Assembly: GCA_023548195.1 (NCBI GenBank) | Contig: JAJHZJ010000009.1 | Location: 1,469,501 to 1,533,500, forward strand | Direction: 5' to 3' | Length of the DNA: 64,000 nucleotides | From: Bettongia penicillata ogilbyi | Taxonomy: Eukaryota; Chordata; Mammalia; Diprotodontia; Potoroidae | Shown: piece by piece, positions 1 to 11,945 of the stretch | Layout of the letters: every line of letters begins with the position of its first letter | Numbering within the stretch: the stretch's first letter is position 1 | Translations under genes and position numbers: made by a program | Notes under the pieces: generated by a model | Databases searched by the model: none | The model's input: only the letters and a program-made list of their open reading frames with translations | Told to the model about the DNA's origin: nothing

Positions 1-539
1 GCATATTTGCTCTTCTATCCTCAGACCCTCTTATCTGTCCCAAAGGAGCCCGCAGGGGTCCTGTACAATCTCCATTCTAGTCTGTAACTGCCTCTCAGCC
101 CATAGGAACCAGTGGTGGGCCTAGCTCCCTCCCTCCCTTCCCCCCTTCTGTACTCCCTACCCAAGATTCACTCCCCCAGCCTTGCTGTAGTTCTTCCCAG
201 TACAGGAGTTGGATTACCAAAGCTCAGTGCTCTGCAATACCACCATCTGGAGATTGTTAACACAATTCACTTTACAATTCTGGCCAAGATTGCAGTGTGT
301 TAATTTGTGAAAGATCCCAGCTGTCTCCCACACAAACCTGGTAAATAGCTCAAGAAAATTCCAAATGAAACAATGAAGAAAACCAAAGAGAAGCAGAAGT
401 AAGCTCTTCCATTTAGTCCAAAATTGCATTAAAAAGGGGGTGGGGGCAGAGAAAGCTTGTAGGGGGGATGTTAAAAAACTCTGCCAAGTAAAATATGAAT
501 AAACCAAATAAAATGCCAAACTCAGCAAGAAATAGGCAT

Positions 540-1274
540 TAAAGAGAAGCCCACATTGTAAACCCAGTGAGGAAGATGAACAACTTACAAGTACAAACAG
601 AGACTAGGAAACAGAAGTGGTTTGGTCACGAGGACCACGAAGATGCCCAAAGAAACCAATCCAGACATTAACTTGGATTGAGATAAGTGTCCTGAAGGAA
701 GAATTTAAAACCGTAGGAACTGGAAAACGTTACCCAAGTTATTGACTCCTTGGGGAAAAAACACGCAGTCATAACAGTGACTCGGGAAGACCACATGAGA
801 TATTAGAAGAACAAAGTCAAAAGATTAGTGGGTCTCTATCAGAAAACTTATGTGAGAAGTAAGTAGAGAATATAAAATTTGAGAATCACAAGACTGAAAA
901 TCAAGACCATACCTAAAACCTGAATACCATGTTTCTAGAAATCATAAAATAAGCCTGCCTAAATCTATGAGATGTCAAAAATGGAAATAGAAGTAATCCA
1001 CTAGGCCTCTCCTGCCAGAAACTCTAAAATGAAAATTCCCAGGAATGTCATTTCCAAAATCCAACATTTTCATATCAAAGAAAAACTACTGCTAGCAGCC
1101 AGAAAAAAACATTGGGGTGTCAAGGAACTAGAATTAGGATTATTTAAGACTACATTGTAAGTATTTTAATGGAGAGAAAATCTTGGAATTTGATATTCCA
1201 AATGGCAAATGATAAAGGCTTACAACCAGCAATAACTTACTTGGAAACTTGGGTATAATCCTGTAGGGGTGTAG

Positions 1275-1320
<46 letters not shown>
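540..1320 (+). mobile_element. LINE-1/HAL1 ORF1-region fragment, old copy
   Basis: This is a decayed sense-strand copy of the C-terminal part of a LINE-1 ORF1 (RNA-binding retrotransposon protein). The stretch around 1080-1250 matches, in the opposite orientation, the ORF1 C-terminal region of the HAL1-type element at 1985-3840. Both copies share a run around the words for 'cttggaat.tgatattcca'. No frame stays open. The copy ends in a GT microsatellite at about 1277-1317. The left edge is uncertain, and bases 1-540 show no repeat that I can name. Confidence 0.6.
1277..1317. repeat. (GT)n microsatellite
   Basis: About twenty uninterrupted GT units follow two copies of 'gtaggggt'. It is a simple repeat at the end of the LINE-1 ORF1 fragment and is likely length-polymorphic. 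Confidence 0.95.
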
Positions 1321-1965
1321 AGGGAGGGAGGACTTTAGTGGAATAGAGGAGTTTTAATTTCTAATGAAATGCCCTAAACTGAGTAAGAACTGATATGCCA
1401 AAATAAGAGTCTAAGGAAACATAGAAAGTTAATATAAATAGTCAGCTGAAAGGATTAAGTGATAATGAAGTATTTATATACTTATGATGAAGAGAAAACA
1501 AGTATTCCTTCAGCATTCAGGATCTATAATCAAGGATCACTTGGAAAGTTAAATAACTTACAAAAAGCGAGATTGGGTGTGGCTTTGTTTTATTTTGTTG
1601 CTTTTTAAAAGACAGAAAAGGGAATATAAGAGAAGAAATCAGGAAGATGGCAGAGGAGCTTAGTATTTCATATAGTTGAAATGCATGAAACAAAAAGATT
1701 ATAGAAATATGGAAAGGGGGAATCTCATGAATCTTGACTCTTGTCTGCATTAGACAAATACCAAGCACATATGGTTTATTTTAAAAATACATAGGTGGGG
1801 AGAGTTGCATTTAAGATGGAGGTTAAATAACTGCCAAATTCAGAGAGTTTATCATCAAGTAGGTATTAAAAAGAAAGTATAAGTACCAAGATGGGACATG
1901 GAGGAAAGAAGAGGATCATTGGTATAGGAACAGATCACATCATTTATAGATTACTAATATTGGTC
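1320..1965 (+). other. Unassigned, probably degraded LINE-1 non-coding sequence
   Basis: The stretch is purine-rich and has no open frame worth reporting. Its position between two LINE-1-derived segments suggests old LINE-1 untranslated sequence, but I see no diagnostic motif. Confidence 0.3.
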
Positions 1966-2653
1966 AGATTCCTTCTCTGTCTCCCAAGTTATTTGTTTTT
2001 AGTTTTCAATATTCATTTCCACAAGATTTTGAGTTCCAAATTTTCACCCCATCTCTCCCATCCCCCCACCCCAAAACACTGTGCATTCTGATTACCCCTT
2101 CCCCCAATCTGCCCTCCCTTCTGTGATACCCTTCCCTTCCCTTATCTCCATCTTATCTCTTTTCTTGTAGGGCAAAGCAATTCAATATAGGCTATATATG
2201 TGTAGTTTTGCTAAATATTTCCATAATAGTCATGTAATGAAAGGCTAACTATATTTCCCTCCATCCTATCCTGCCCCCTATTTATTCTCTTTTTAAACCT
2301 GGTCTTTCCCCTTAAGTGTTTACTTCTAATTATTCCCTCCTCCCATTTGCCCTCCCTTCTGTCATCCCCTTCAACACTTAACCCCTTCTCCCCTACTTTC
2401 CTTAGTGTAAGATAGGTTTTCATAAATTGAGTGTGCATGTTATTCCCTCCTTAAGCCACATGTGATGAGAGTAAGCTTCACTTTTTCCCTCTCACCTCCC
2501 CCCTTTTCCCCTCCATTGAAAAAGCTTTTGCTTGCCTGTTTTATGAGTGATAATTTGCCCCATTCCATTTCTCCCTTTCTCCTTAACAATGTATTCCTCT
2601 CTCACCCCTTTATTTTTTTAGATATCCCTTCCTATTCAACTCACCCTATGCCC

Positions 2654-2692
2654 TCTGTGTGTGTGTGTGTGTGTGTGTCTGTGTGTGTGTGT
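2654..2692. repeat. (TG)n microsatellite inside the HAL1 3' region
   Basis: This is a near-perfect TG run with one TCTG interruption. On the element's own strand it is a CA repeat just after ORF1, a position where marsupial LINE-1 copies often carry one. Confidence 0.9.
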
Positions 2693-2816
2693 AATTCCTC
2701 CAACTACCCAAATACTAAGAAAAGTTTCAAGAGTTACAAATATTATTTTCCATGTAGGAATGTGAACAGTTCACCTTTAGTAAGTCCCTTATGATTTCTC
2801 TTTCCTGTTTACCTTT

Positions 2817-3790
2817 TTATGCTTCTTTTGATTCTTGTGTTTGAGGGTCAGATTTTCTATTCAGCTCTGGTCTTTTCATCAAGAAGACTTGAAAGTTCTT
2901 TATTTCATTGAATGACCATTTTTTCCCCTGATGTATTATATTCAGTTTTGTTGGGTAGGTGATTCTTGGTTTTAATCCTAGTTCCTTAGACTTCTGGAAT
3001 ATCATATTCCAAGCTGTTCAGTTCCTTAATGTAGAAGTTGCTAGCTCTTGTGTTATCCTGATTGTGTTTCCACAATACTTGAATTGTTTCTTTCTGGCTG
3101 TTTGCAGTATTTTCTCCTTGACCTGGAATCTCTGGAATTTGACTACAATATTCCTAGGAGTTTTTCAGTGGATTCTTTCAATATTTATTTTGCCCTCTGG
3201 TTCTAGAATATCAGGGTAGTTTTCCTTGATAATTTTATGAAAGATGCTGTCCAGGCTCTAGTTTTGATCATGGCTTTTAATAATTTTTAAATTATTAATT
3301 TTTAATTTTGAAATTGTCTCTCCTGGATCTATTTTCCAGATCAGTTGTTTTTCCAATGAGATATTTCACATTGTCTTCTATTTTTTCATTCTTTTGGTTT
3401 TGTTTTATACTTTCTTGATTTCTCATAAAATCATTAACTTCCAACAGCTCCATTCTAATTTTTAAAGAATTATTTTCTTCAGTGAGCTTTTGAATGTTCT
3501 TTTCCATTTGGCTAATTCTGCTTTTTAAAGCATTCTTCTCCTCATTGGCTTTTTGGACCTCTTTTGCCATTTGGGTTAGTCTATTTTTAAAGGTATTATT
3601 TTCTTCTGCATTTTTTTGGGTCTCCTTTAGCAAACTGTTCACTCGCTTTTCATGATTTTCTTGCATCGCTTTCATTTCTATTCCCAATTTTTCCTCCTCC
3701 TCTCCTACTTGATTTTCAAAATCCTTTTTGAGCTCTTCCATGGCCAGAGACCATTGCATATGTATTTTGGAGGTTTTGGATGCAGAAGCT
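2817..3790 (-). pseudogene. HAL1/LINE-1 ORF1 (nucleic-acid-binding coiled-coil protein), broken
   Basis: The 154-codon open frame at 3759-3295 is rich in K, E, N and Q, with leucine, isoleucine and methionine in heptad-like spacing from about residue 8 to 118. This is the trimerising coiled coil of LINE-1 ORF1p. It ends in RSRRDNFK..., where the RNA-recognition motif normally starts, and a frame break there stops it. The C-terminal domain reappears in another frame at 3005-2817, with the typical KKWSFNEI and FLMKRPELNRK segments. The product would coat LINE RNA in cytoplasmic ribonucleoprotein particles, but this copy is non-functional. Confidence 0.75.
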
Positions 3791-3840
3791 TTGCCTTTTA
3801 TGTCTTTCCCTGATGGTATGCCTTGTTCTTCCTCATCCTA

Positions 3841-3990
3841 AAGGATGGAGGAAAATACCTTTTCAACAAGAAAGTAACCTTCTGTAGTCTTATTTAGCTA
3901 ATCTTAGGCAAACCAAAATTCTCATTTCAAAAATGAATAGGAATAAAATTTGGAAGACTGCCCCAGTCTTTCTCACTTCCCATGAAATAC
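3841..3990. other. No recognisable feature
   Basis: This short spacer lies between the HAL1 element and the L2 copy. I see nothing in it. Confidence 0.4.
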
Positions 3991-5165
3991 TCTTCCACCC
4001 TGTCACATTCACATATAAAGATGGTAATACCTTTGATCTTGCTATCACAAATACACCATCTCCGCATTGAAGAAGTCTGAAATCCCCTTATCTAAATTTA
4101 TTCTATTGACTTTTCACCTCTTCTTCTTCCTTTCCTTACAAAACTCTACATTTCATCCACATCCTGACTTCCAGTCCCTTGACTCCTCCATTCTTTCCCA
4201 GACCATCTTCCCTGCACTAGTCATTCTCTCCTCATTACCCCATCCTGACCTCTCACTGAATGGTCCAACTCTACTATCCACTCTTGAATCTTTGCCTCGC
4301 TTATCATTTTGCTCATTATGCCCTGCCATGCCTTAGCCTTCAGGCTTGAATCATTCCCACCATTTGGTTCCTTTGCTCCTATACATGTAACTGCTGAATG
4401 AAGAAAATCATGTAACCATTCTAATTGGACCACTATAAATGTATTTTGCATAGTCTCACCTGGGCTCTCAAGACTTCTTGGCTATCCCTATCAACTCATG
4501 ATCCCACTCTCCTCCCTAACTTTTCCATCCCTCCTCAAACCTTCCATGGCTGCCCCCCCCCAACTCTCAGCAGAGAACTTGACCTCATATTTTACTGAAA
4601 AACATTGAGGCTATCTGCCAATAGCTCCCCTTTTCTCTTTTTCGCCACTTCATACTACTCATGTCTTTTGCCAGTATCTCTTCCTTCACATCTCTCTCCC
4701 ATGATGAGGTAGCCTTACTTGCTAATCCCAATACTTGCAGAAGATCCCATTCCACCTTGTCTACTGCCACAGATTCCTCTTTGTCATCTTCATGCTGTTA
4801 CTTATTTTCAGTCTCTCCCTGTCTCCTGGCTCATTACTTAATGTCTACAAACATGCCCATGTCCTCCCCAACCCTGAAAAAACCCTCACTTGATCCTTCC
4901 ATCCTCCCTATCATCCTTTGTAGTTAAACTCCTCAAAAAGATGCATCTACAATAGATGGTTTTACTTCCTGCCTCTCATCTTCTTAATCCTTTATATTCT
5001 AGCTTCTGATACCTCATCATTCCACTGAAACTGCTGTCTTCAGAGTTACCAGTGATCTCTTAGTTGCTAAATCCAGTGGCCTTCTCCCCATTCTCCTTCT
5101 CCACCTTTAATACAGTTGATCATCCTCTTCTCATTGATGTTCTCTCTAGATTTTCAGCACACCTA
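3990..5165 (+). mobile_element. L2 (CR1-clade) LINE fragment, linker to reverse transcriptase motif A
   Basis: The sequence is pyrimidine-rich on the plus strand, as L2 coding DNA is, and frames open and close repeatedly. Near the right end, bases 5106-5150 read F-N-T-V-D-H-P-L-L. This is the L2 reverse transcriptase motif A region with the first catalytic aspartate replaced by asparagine. The upstream part would be the region between endonuclease and reverse transcriptase. The copy is truncated after motif A and cannot be functional. Confidence 0.7.
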
Positions 5166-5194
5166 ATTCTTCCCATCTGACCATAATTCCTCAA

Positions 5195-5416
5195 AAGTTG
5201 CAGAGACCAATTTAAACTTGAAGACAGAAAAATCTTCCTGAAACTTAGAGCTATGTAAAAATAGAATGGCCTGCCTTGAGAGGTAGTGGGTATCCCTTCG
5301 CTGTTCTCCAAGAAGAGACTGAATAGTAACTTGTCAGGTTATAGGAATTCTTTTCATGTATGTGTTAGGTTAGGTGGTCCCTGAGGTCCCTTCTGACTCT
5401 CCAAGTCTTTGATTCT
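5195..5416 (+). mobile_element. CR1/L3 LINE 3'-end fragment
   Basis: The right end reads ttaggtggtccctgaggtcccttctgactct..., followed by a motif resembling 'gattct'. This is the signature 3' end of mammalian CR1/L3 elements. The preceding 200 bases have the expected order of CR1 3' untranslated and C-terminal coding sequence. Confidence 0.65.
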
Positions 5417-5469
5417 CTCCTGCTGCCTCATAGTTTTATAGTTAATAACTACAAGGAACTTCAAATAAT

Positions 5470-5625
5470 CTGATTGTTCAACATCCTCATTTTATAGATA
5501 AGAAAACTGAGGCCCAGAGAGGTCAGGCATCTTACCTAGTATCATACAAGTAGAAGACAGCAGATGGAAGACTGAAAACCAGATTTCCTGACTCCTCATC
5601 CTGTATATTTCTTTTACACAGCACT
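5470..5625 (-). mobile_element. MIR-type SINE, antisense
   Basis: The core ctcattttatagataagaaaactgaggcccagagaggt, followed by a decayed 'ggtcacacagctagt' equivalent and a 'tttcctgactcc' box, is the antisense MIR core. It is an ancient tRNA-derived SINE mobilised by L2 machinery. Confidence 0.75.
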
Positions 5626-5629
5626 GCCA

Positions 5630-7540
5630 ACAGAAGGCTCAGTGTCTTTCCTGTAGCAGCTGTCTGAAAGTCAGGAGCTTGCCAGAGGAAAAATGGTCTT
5701 TAAAGAATTGGAACCAAAGTCAGATCAATAGTATATCCATCCCTTTTTCTGATTCCATAATCACAAAGCTTGCTTGTATATTAGGTTTTATCTTAGTAAT
5801 AGATTTAAAAAAATTCTCTACAGATAAAAAAGCTTCTGAAAAATGCTGCTATTTTGTGCTGAACAAAGGCAATTTTAATCAGACTGTGTAGCACATAGAA
5901 TTCCATTAGCTGGAATTTTGTAAATGAAAGACCCCGCAGCAGCAGTTTTTTCCTTTAGCAACAAAATAGAATAAAAAATTTTTGACACTGATAATCAGGC
6001 AAGGAGAAAGTCTTCTGCCATCTGTTGTAGCCTGCTCAGCTGTTGCTTTAATTGGATTAACTTCTAATTACTGTTGAACAAATTGTACGTAAAGGTTATC
6101 TTAATATTTTAGGAAATATATTTAAACATAAAGAGCCTAACAAAATAGTTCTACATTTAAAAACCAAACCCTATTACCCTGAAAATGAGTTGGTCTCTTG
6201 GGCACATAGTGTTGTTTCACAACATTTATGAGGGTTTTGTTCAAGTTGTTACTGACTATTGCATAGACTGTATAAAGTTATGATAGAAGGCATTCTGTGA
6301 TGCGAAATTCTCATAGCATAGTGTTATAATTTAAAATGTTGAGCAGTTCATGTGCACGGATAAATAAAATATTAACTTGAAGTTTTTCTTTTAGTAAGAT
6401 TTTCCCTTGTAATGACATATGTAGGTAGGAATTGCTTTGTGTGTATATGCTTTATGTGTAAACCTTTTCAAATTAATATAGCCCTCCAAGATGTTCTGTC
6501 CCTTCTCTTCTAAAAGTTCATTTATTCTGTATCTAGTGACCAATTGACTCCTTTGCTTCTTTACTTCCTTTTTACTTTTTATATATATTTATAAAATTGT
6601 CTTTTCACTCTTTTCACCTTGTTGATTGTAAAGTCTGATCTTGCTTTTGATTTGTAAGCAAAATTACCTTTATTTTTTTTTGAAAGTCCAGCGTTCTAAA
6701 GATGACTGTGTGGAATTGATGTGATATTTTTAGCTTAGGTAATGCAGAAGTCAAGTTGAAGCCATAGCTGTATCAATTTGTAGATTAGATCTCATATCAT
6801 TTAAAATTTAAACTTTTAATTAACTCCCCAATAGTCACTGAATATTCCAATATGTATTCAATGTCTGTTGGCATCTTACTGAGTTATTGTTACTAAGTCA
6901 TTGTATTATCGTTTTCCAGTGAAACTAAGGGCACAAAATGTCTACTACAATAACATATAAAATTTATTAGCCTATTTCATTGATTCACACTTCTTATATT
7001 AAATGTTAGACTGAATAAATAAAAACCAGTTTTCCTTTGAGAGGGCACATCATAGGTTTTTAGCTTTGATACTGCTTGCTCAGAGAGCTTGGAGTCTTAC
7101 TGTAAAAAAACTTGGAGTGTGTTTCTTAATGTTTAGTATAATTCTTGATATCCATTTAACACATTTCTTAGGAAGTTTCAACCGTTTTTACCTTGACAAG
7201 GCCACTTTTCCTTTCTATAATTGGGAGCACATTAAAAAGACATGACTCATCTAGCAGAAAATTAAAATGATACACTTTTCAGAGGAGTTTTTTTCCCCTG
7301 ATAATTTTTATTCAGCTCCAGTTTAATGATATTTCTGTAGGTCCATCAGTTCACTGATGTACTTCCTCTTCTGATAAAGATTGCAGCCCATCTGTTGTGT
7401 CTTTTCTTTCCATGCAATTTTTGACCGTAATCTTCCAAAAATCCTCCTTCTCAATTTTAGAGTATCAGGAGTTAAATTCTTCCCTATAAATGTTTTTTTT
7501 AAAAAACTGTGTATGTCTTAGCACCTTCTGCTTTCTTTTC
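5630..7540. other. Low-repeat AT-rich tract, no gene seen
   Basis: About 1.9 kb without a repeat that I can name, and with no open frame above about 70 codons. It contains A/T-rich runs and scattered polypyrimidine tracts. I see no convincing exon. Conservation across marsupials would be the test of function. Confidence 0.5.
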
Positions 7541-8746
7541 CACCTTTACTAGTTCATTGGGTTTTACCAGATGTCATCCTTCTTGACCTCTGTTCTTTAG
7601 ATGTTGGTGACCATCTTCTCTTTCTGTATACTCAAGCTGTCTGGGTTTTTGTGACATAACTTCCTCTTATTTGTTCTCCAATCTGTCTTTCTTAGTTTCC
7701 TTTGCTGAATTGTCATCCATGTTCTACCTTTTAACTATATACGTATCCCACACTTCAGTTCTGGGCCCTCTTCTTAGTTTACATTCTCATTCTGGGTAAT
7801 TTTATCGGTTCCCATGGATTCACTTATCTTTGTGCAGATGACTCCCAGATGAGTAATATCTGGCCTTTTATTCGTTGAGCTTCAACTGACATTACAAACT
7901 GTCTTTTGGACCTTTCTAGTTGGATTACCCATAAGCATTTAACTTAATATGTTCATAAGAAAACTCAATATCTTTTCCTTTCTTAAATTTCTATCTCACT
8001 CCCTTTTCAAATTCTTTATTGCTTTCAAGGGTACTGCCATCCTTCTAGTCACCCAGTTTCATAACCTAGTTATCATTATCCATGCCTCACCTTTACCTTT
8101 CAAATAAAATTAATAGTCAAATCTTATCAATTCCACTTCTGCAACATAACTTATATTCTTTTTTCTCAAATCACTAACACTTAAACCTTAATGCTTATCT
8201 CCTCTCACTTGTAAGTTTATAATAAATAGTCTCTGTGTCTCCAGTCTGATTTCTAAGGCACATGTCTAACCTAATTCACTACTGTACTAGAGAACCTCTT
8301 GTGATTCGCTCTTTCCACTAAAATCAAATCCAGATTCTTCTCTTTGGAACATAGTGTAGTTTGGTTCCAACCAACATTTCCAGACTTATTACACACATTC
8401 TGTAGTCCAAACCCACCTATTTGCTATCCCTCATACATAGTATTTCTTCTTCCATATTTGCATAGGCCATCCCCCCTTGCCAAAGATGTACTTCTTCCTT
8501 ATCTCTATATATTAGAATTACCAGTTTCCTACAGATTTCAGCTAATGCACCACCTGCAATGAGCCCTGTCCCAATCCCCTGTACTGCTAGTATTTCTTCT
8601 CCCTGAAATTAATTTGTGTTTACCATTTACTAACTCTTTGCATCTATATAATTTTTCTTAAATGTATGTATGTTGTTTGTCTGAAGAAAATATCAGCTCC
8701 CTGGGGCCACAGACTATTTTTGCTTGTTTTTGTATCCTTAACTTCT
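7540..8746 (+). mobile_element. L2 LINE, reverse transcriptase to 3' end (left part, interrupted by a SINE)
   Basis: The order of landmarks is that of L2 in sense orientation. The reverse transcriptase block holds a YADD-equivalent that reads C-A-D-D-S-Q at 7831-7848. A long degenerate C-terminal region follows, then the 3' end at about 8690 (cagctccctggggccacagactatttttgc). The SINE at 8747-9054 splits the final 3' segment. The frames are heavily disrupted. Confidence 0.8.
8734..8746. repeat. Target-site duplication, left copy
   Basis: A 13-bp direct repeat flanks the SINE. It matches 9055-9067 with a single A/G difference. Confidence 0.8.
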
Positions 8747-9054
8747 GTCTAGGTGGTGCGGTGGATAGAGCACCAGTGCAGGAGTCAGGAGAACCTGAGT
8801 TCAAATGTCACCTCAGATACTTGACAGTCACTAGCTCTGTGACCTTGGGCAAATCACTTAACCCCAGTTGCCTCATCCTGGGTCATCTCCAGTCATCCTG
8901 ATGAATATCTGGTTACTGGATCCAGATGGCTCTGGAGGAGAAGTAAGGCTGGTGATCTGCACAGTCCTGCCTCACTCAAAACAGTCAAGTGCAAATCATG
9001 TCATTATTTCTCTGATGGCATGGTCTTCTTCGGCAAGGAAGAGCGAACACACAC
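8747..9054 (+). mobile_element. WSINE1-like tRNA-derived SINE
   Basis: The head reads aggtggtgcggtggatagag with gagttcaaat, which correspond to degenerate RNA polymerase III A and B boxes of a tRNA-derived SINE. A long tail follows (gtcatctccagtcatcctga... tggtcttcttcggcaa) ending in a short CA repeat. The copy is flanked by a direct repeat, atccttaacttct at 8734-8746 and atccttagcttct at 9055-9067. This target-site duplication shows that it inserted whole into the L2. The same family recurs at 52122-52436. Confidence 0.85.
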
Positions 9055-9067
9055 ATCCTTAGCTTCT
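9055..9067. repeat. Target-site duplication, right copy
   Basis: This is the partner of the repeat at 8734-8746. The L2 3' sequence resumes directly after it. Confidence 0.8.
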
Positions 9068-9105
9068 AAGCAGAATACCTGGCATATAGAAGACCTTTGA
9101 TGATG
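9068..9105 (+). mobile_element. L2 LINE 3' terminus (continuation after the SINE)
   Basis: The bases read agcagaatacctggcatatagaag..., which is the L2 end normally written 'cagtgcctggcacatagtagg'. It completes the element that starts at about 7540. Confidence 0.7.
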
Positions 9106-9485
9106 GGTTCTGCCATCATCCCTATTTCAATGATAGATGACCATATGGGACAGAGAACCATTTTGTATTTTTGTTAAATGAGTTGCAGTAACCCAAAGTT
9201 TCATTTCCTCTTGGGCAGCCTACCAGTAGTGATCCTACTTATATTAGTAATGATAGTTTTGGTACATTAGACACATTTGTCACCAATATTGAACTCTAAA
9301 TCTTTGCATCTTGGTTGAACCCCTTAGAGTTTGTTCTCCATTGAGGGTAAAGTCAGGGGAGGTTGAGAACTCACTTCCATCGCAGTGAGGCATCAGAGTA
9401 GAACTCACCCAGAAGAATAATTGTTGCTATTCCCTAAATCGCCACATCTTAATACAAATAATCTCAAAAACCTTCTGTAAAATCA
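9106..9485. other. Unassigned sequence
   Basis: I recognise no repeat, splice-bounded exon or long frame in these 380 bases. Confidence 0.4.
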
Positions 9486-9486
9486 C

Positions 9487-10740
9487 TTGATTTTATTGCT
9501 AGTTTATAACATTGTTCCTGTGTTTTATTTTATTTTCAGTTCTGAGTTTTTATCCTTCCCCTCTTCCTCACCCATTGAGAAGGCAAGAAAACCAAACCTC
9601 ATTATATTATCAGTTCTTTCTCTAGAGGCAGACAGCATAGTTCATCATGATTGTCTTGGATCATTGTATTGATGAGAGTAGTTAGGTCATTCACAGTTCT
9701 TCATAGATTGTGGTGGATGCTGTGTACCACATTCTCCTGATTCTGCTCATGTTGCTCTGCGTCAGTTCATGTAAATCTTTCCAGGTTTTTCTGAAATCAT
9801 CCTGCTTGTCATTTCTTGTAGCACAGGCATATTGCATCATAATCATATACTACAACTTGTTTAGCCTTTTCCCAGTTGATGAGCATCATCTCAATTTCCA
9901 ATTCTTAGCCCCCACAAGAAGAGCTGCTTTAAATATTTTTGTACTGTACTAGAGAAGGTCCTTTCCCTCTTTTTTTTTCTTAATCTCTTTGGGATACAGA
10001 CCTAGCAATGGCATTGCCAGACCAAAAGGTATGCACAGTTTTATAGCCCTTTGAGCATAGTTCCAAATTGCTCTCCAGGATGGTTGGATCAGTTCACCAC
10101 TCTACCAGTTGTGCATTAATGTCCTACTTTTCCCACATCTCCAACATTTAATTTTCCCTTTTTGTCATATTAAACTCAGAGTAGTACCTCAGAGTTATTT
10201 TAGTTTGCTTTTCTTTAATCAATAATCATTTTTTCTTCATGTGAGTATAGATAGCTTGCTTTTTTTATCTGAAAACTTTATGGCCTTTAACCATTTATCA
10301 GTTGGGAAATTGTTAATATTCCTAAATATTTGACTCAGTTCTTTATGTGTTTGAGAAATGAGCCATTTATTATATAAACTTGGTACATCTGCTTTCCTTC
10401 TAATTTTGGTCTCATTGGGTTTTTTATGCGAAAACTTTTTAAATTTTATATAATGAAAATTATCTATTTTACATTTTGTAAAGTTCTGTATATTTTGTTT
10501 CATCCTAAAATTCTTCCTTACCCATAGATCTGACAAGTAAATGTTTCTACAGTCTCCTAATTTGCTTATATCACCCTTTATGTTTCAATATTTTTATTAA
10601 TTTATTAATAAAACTATTAATAACTAAGATTTATATTATTTCAATTATGAATATCAATATTATTTGTTATTAATTACTTATTAATTTAAATATTTAATTT
10701 TGTTATTATTTATTTTAAAAACTGTGACCATATCTTGATA
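9487..10740 (-). mobile_element. LINE-1 ORF2 C-terminal end and 3' UTR, antisense copy
   Basis: Read on the minus strand, this is the terminal coding part and 3' untranslated region of a marsupial LINE-1. Landmarks are the stretch for 'aatgcacagttttatagcccttt', the 'ctttgggatacagacctag' block at about 9990-10010 on the plus strand, and the 'catgtaaatctttccaggtttttctgaaatcatcctgc' block at about 9770-9810. The minus frame at 10536-10237 (99 codons) is a remnant of ORF2 coding sequence (reverse transcriptase C-terminal region). It is broken by stops on both sides. Confidence 0.8.
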
Positions 10741-11945
10741 TACATGGAGATACTGATCTCTACCTTGTTTTTGCCATACTGTTCAGTTTGCCTAGCAGTT
10801 TTTTCCATCAACTTTCTATCTGGAGGGGATAACATGTTGCATCAGAAATCCTTTGGAATTGTAGGTGGTCATTGTGTTGCTCAGATTTACTAAGTCTTTC
10901 CAAGTTGATTGTCTTTACATAGTGCTGTGATTATATCAGCTGTCCTCTTGGTTCTCCTCACTTCACTTTGTATCAGTTCGGAGAAGTCTTCTAGTTCTTA
11001 CTGAAACCATCCCCTTAATAATGTTCTATAGCAAATAGTATTCTATCGTGTTAATATGCCAAAGCTTGTTCAGTTGTTCCCCAGCTGATGGGCATACCCT
11101 CAGCTTCTAACTCATTGACACCATGAAAAGAGTTGCTGTTCATATTTTTTGTATGTATAGGTCCTTCACCTCATTCTTGAATCCCTTTGGGGAACCTAGT
11201 AACAGTACTGCTGAATCAAAGGATATGCACAGTTTAAGAGCTTTGGGGGCATAATTCCAAATTTCTTTCCAGAATTGTTGGACCAGTTCACAGCTCTACC
11301 AACAGTGCCTTACCTCTTTTCCCACATCCGCTCCAGCATTTGTTCTTTTTCATCATGTTGGCCAATTTTATGAGTGTGAGATAATATGTCAGCGTTGGTT
11401 TAATTTTTCTCTCTCTATTAGTGGTATAGAACATTTCTGATATGACTCTTGATTGCTTTGACTACTTTTTCTGAAAACTTTCTATATCCTTTGGCCTTTT
11501 ATCTGTTGGAGAATGGTTCTTTCTCTTCTAAAGTCAAGTCAGTTCCCCTTTATCTTAGAAACGAGACCTTTATTAGAGAAATTTATGTGAAACTTTTTTC
11601 CATTTTCATCCTCTTCTAATTTTAACAGCATTGGTTTTGTGCAAAAAAAAGTTTTAATTTTATGAAATCTTTACCTCCTGTGAATTTCTCTACCTCTCGT
11701 TTGATCATGAACTCTTTCCCTGTCTATAGAGTCTAACAGCTAATTTTTTCCATGTACAAGTAATTTGCCTAGATGTTGCTTTTTATGTATAAATCATGTG
11801 CCCATTTTGAGCTTATCTTGAGACTTTGATCCATTCCTAGTTTCTGACAGACTACTTTGCAGTTTTCCTAATAGCTTTTGTTGCATAGTTGAGTTCTTGA
11901 CCCACTAACTACGATTGTTGGGTTTTTCATACACTAGGTGACTCT
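10741..11945 (-). mobile_element. Second LINE-1 ORF2 3'-end copy, older, antisense
   Basis: This copy repeats, in the same order and orientation, the landmarks of the neighbour at 9487-10740. Examples are 'gttcagttgttccccagctgatgggcat', 'cccacatccgctccagcattt' and 'ttttatctgttggagaatgg'. It is more diverged. Two copies of the same LINE-1 region in tandem most simply mean two independent 5'-truncated insertions. Confidence 0.75.

Larger units (their letters stand above)
1985..3840 (-). mobile_element. HAL1-type LINE (LINE-1 with ORF1 but no ORF2)
   Basis: Read on the minus strand, this element has an ORF1 with a coiled-coil N-terminal half (3759 to 3295). A frameshifted middle and an ORF1 C-terminal end (3005 to 2817) follow. 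After that comes a long purine-rich non-coding region containing a CA repeat. It ends near 1985 in the marsupial LINE-1 3' end, which reads aaaatttggaactcaaaat, then gaatattgaaaact, then an A-rich tail with AATAA. No endonuclease or reverse transcriptase sequence lies between ORF1 and the tail. That is the half-LINE-1 (HAL1) layout, which depends on LINE-1 ORF2 supplied in trans. An internal deletion of an ordinary LINE-1 could give the same picture. Confidence 0.7.

Noticed and set aside
7831..7848. Intact-looking reverse transcriptase active site as sign of a live L2
   Set aside because: The first residue is changed (C-A-D-D) and the surrounding frame is interrupted many times; L2 is long extinct as an active family in most mammals.
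8751..8830. tRNA-like sequence with A and B boxes
   Set aside because: It is the head of a SINE, cannot fold as an intact tRNA by eye, and recurs at 52122. It is not a tRNA gene.
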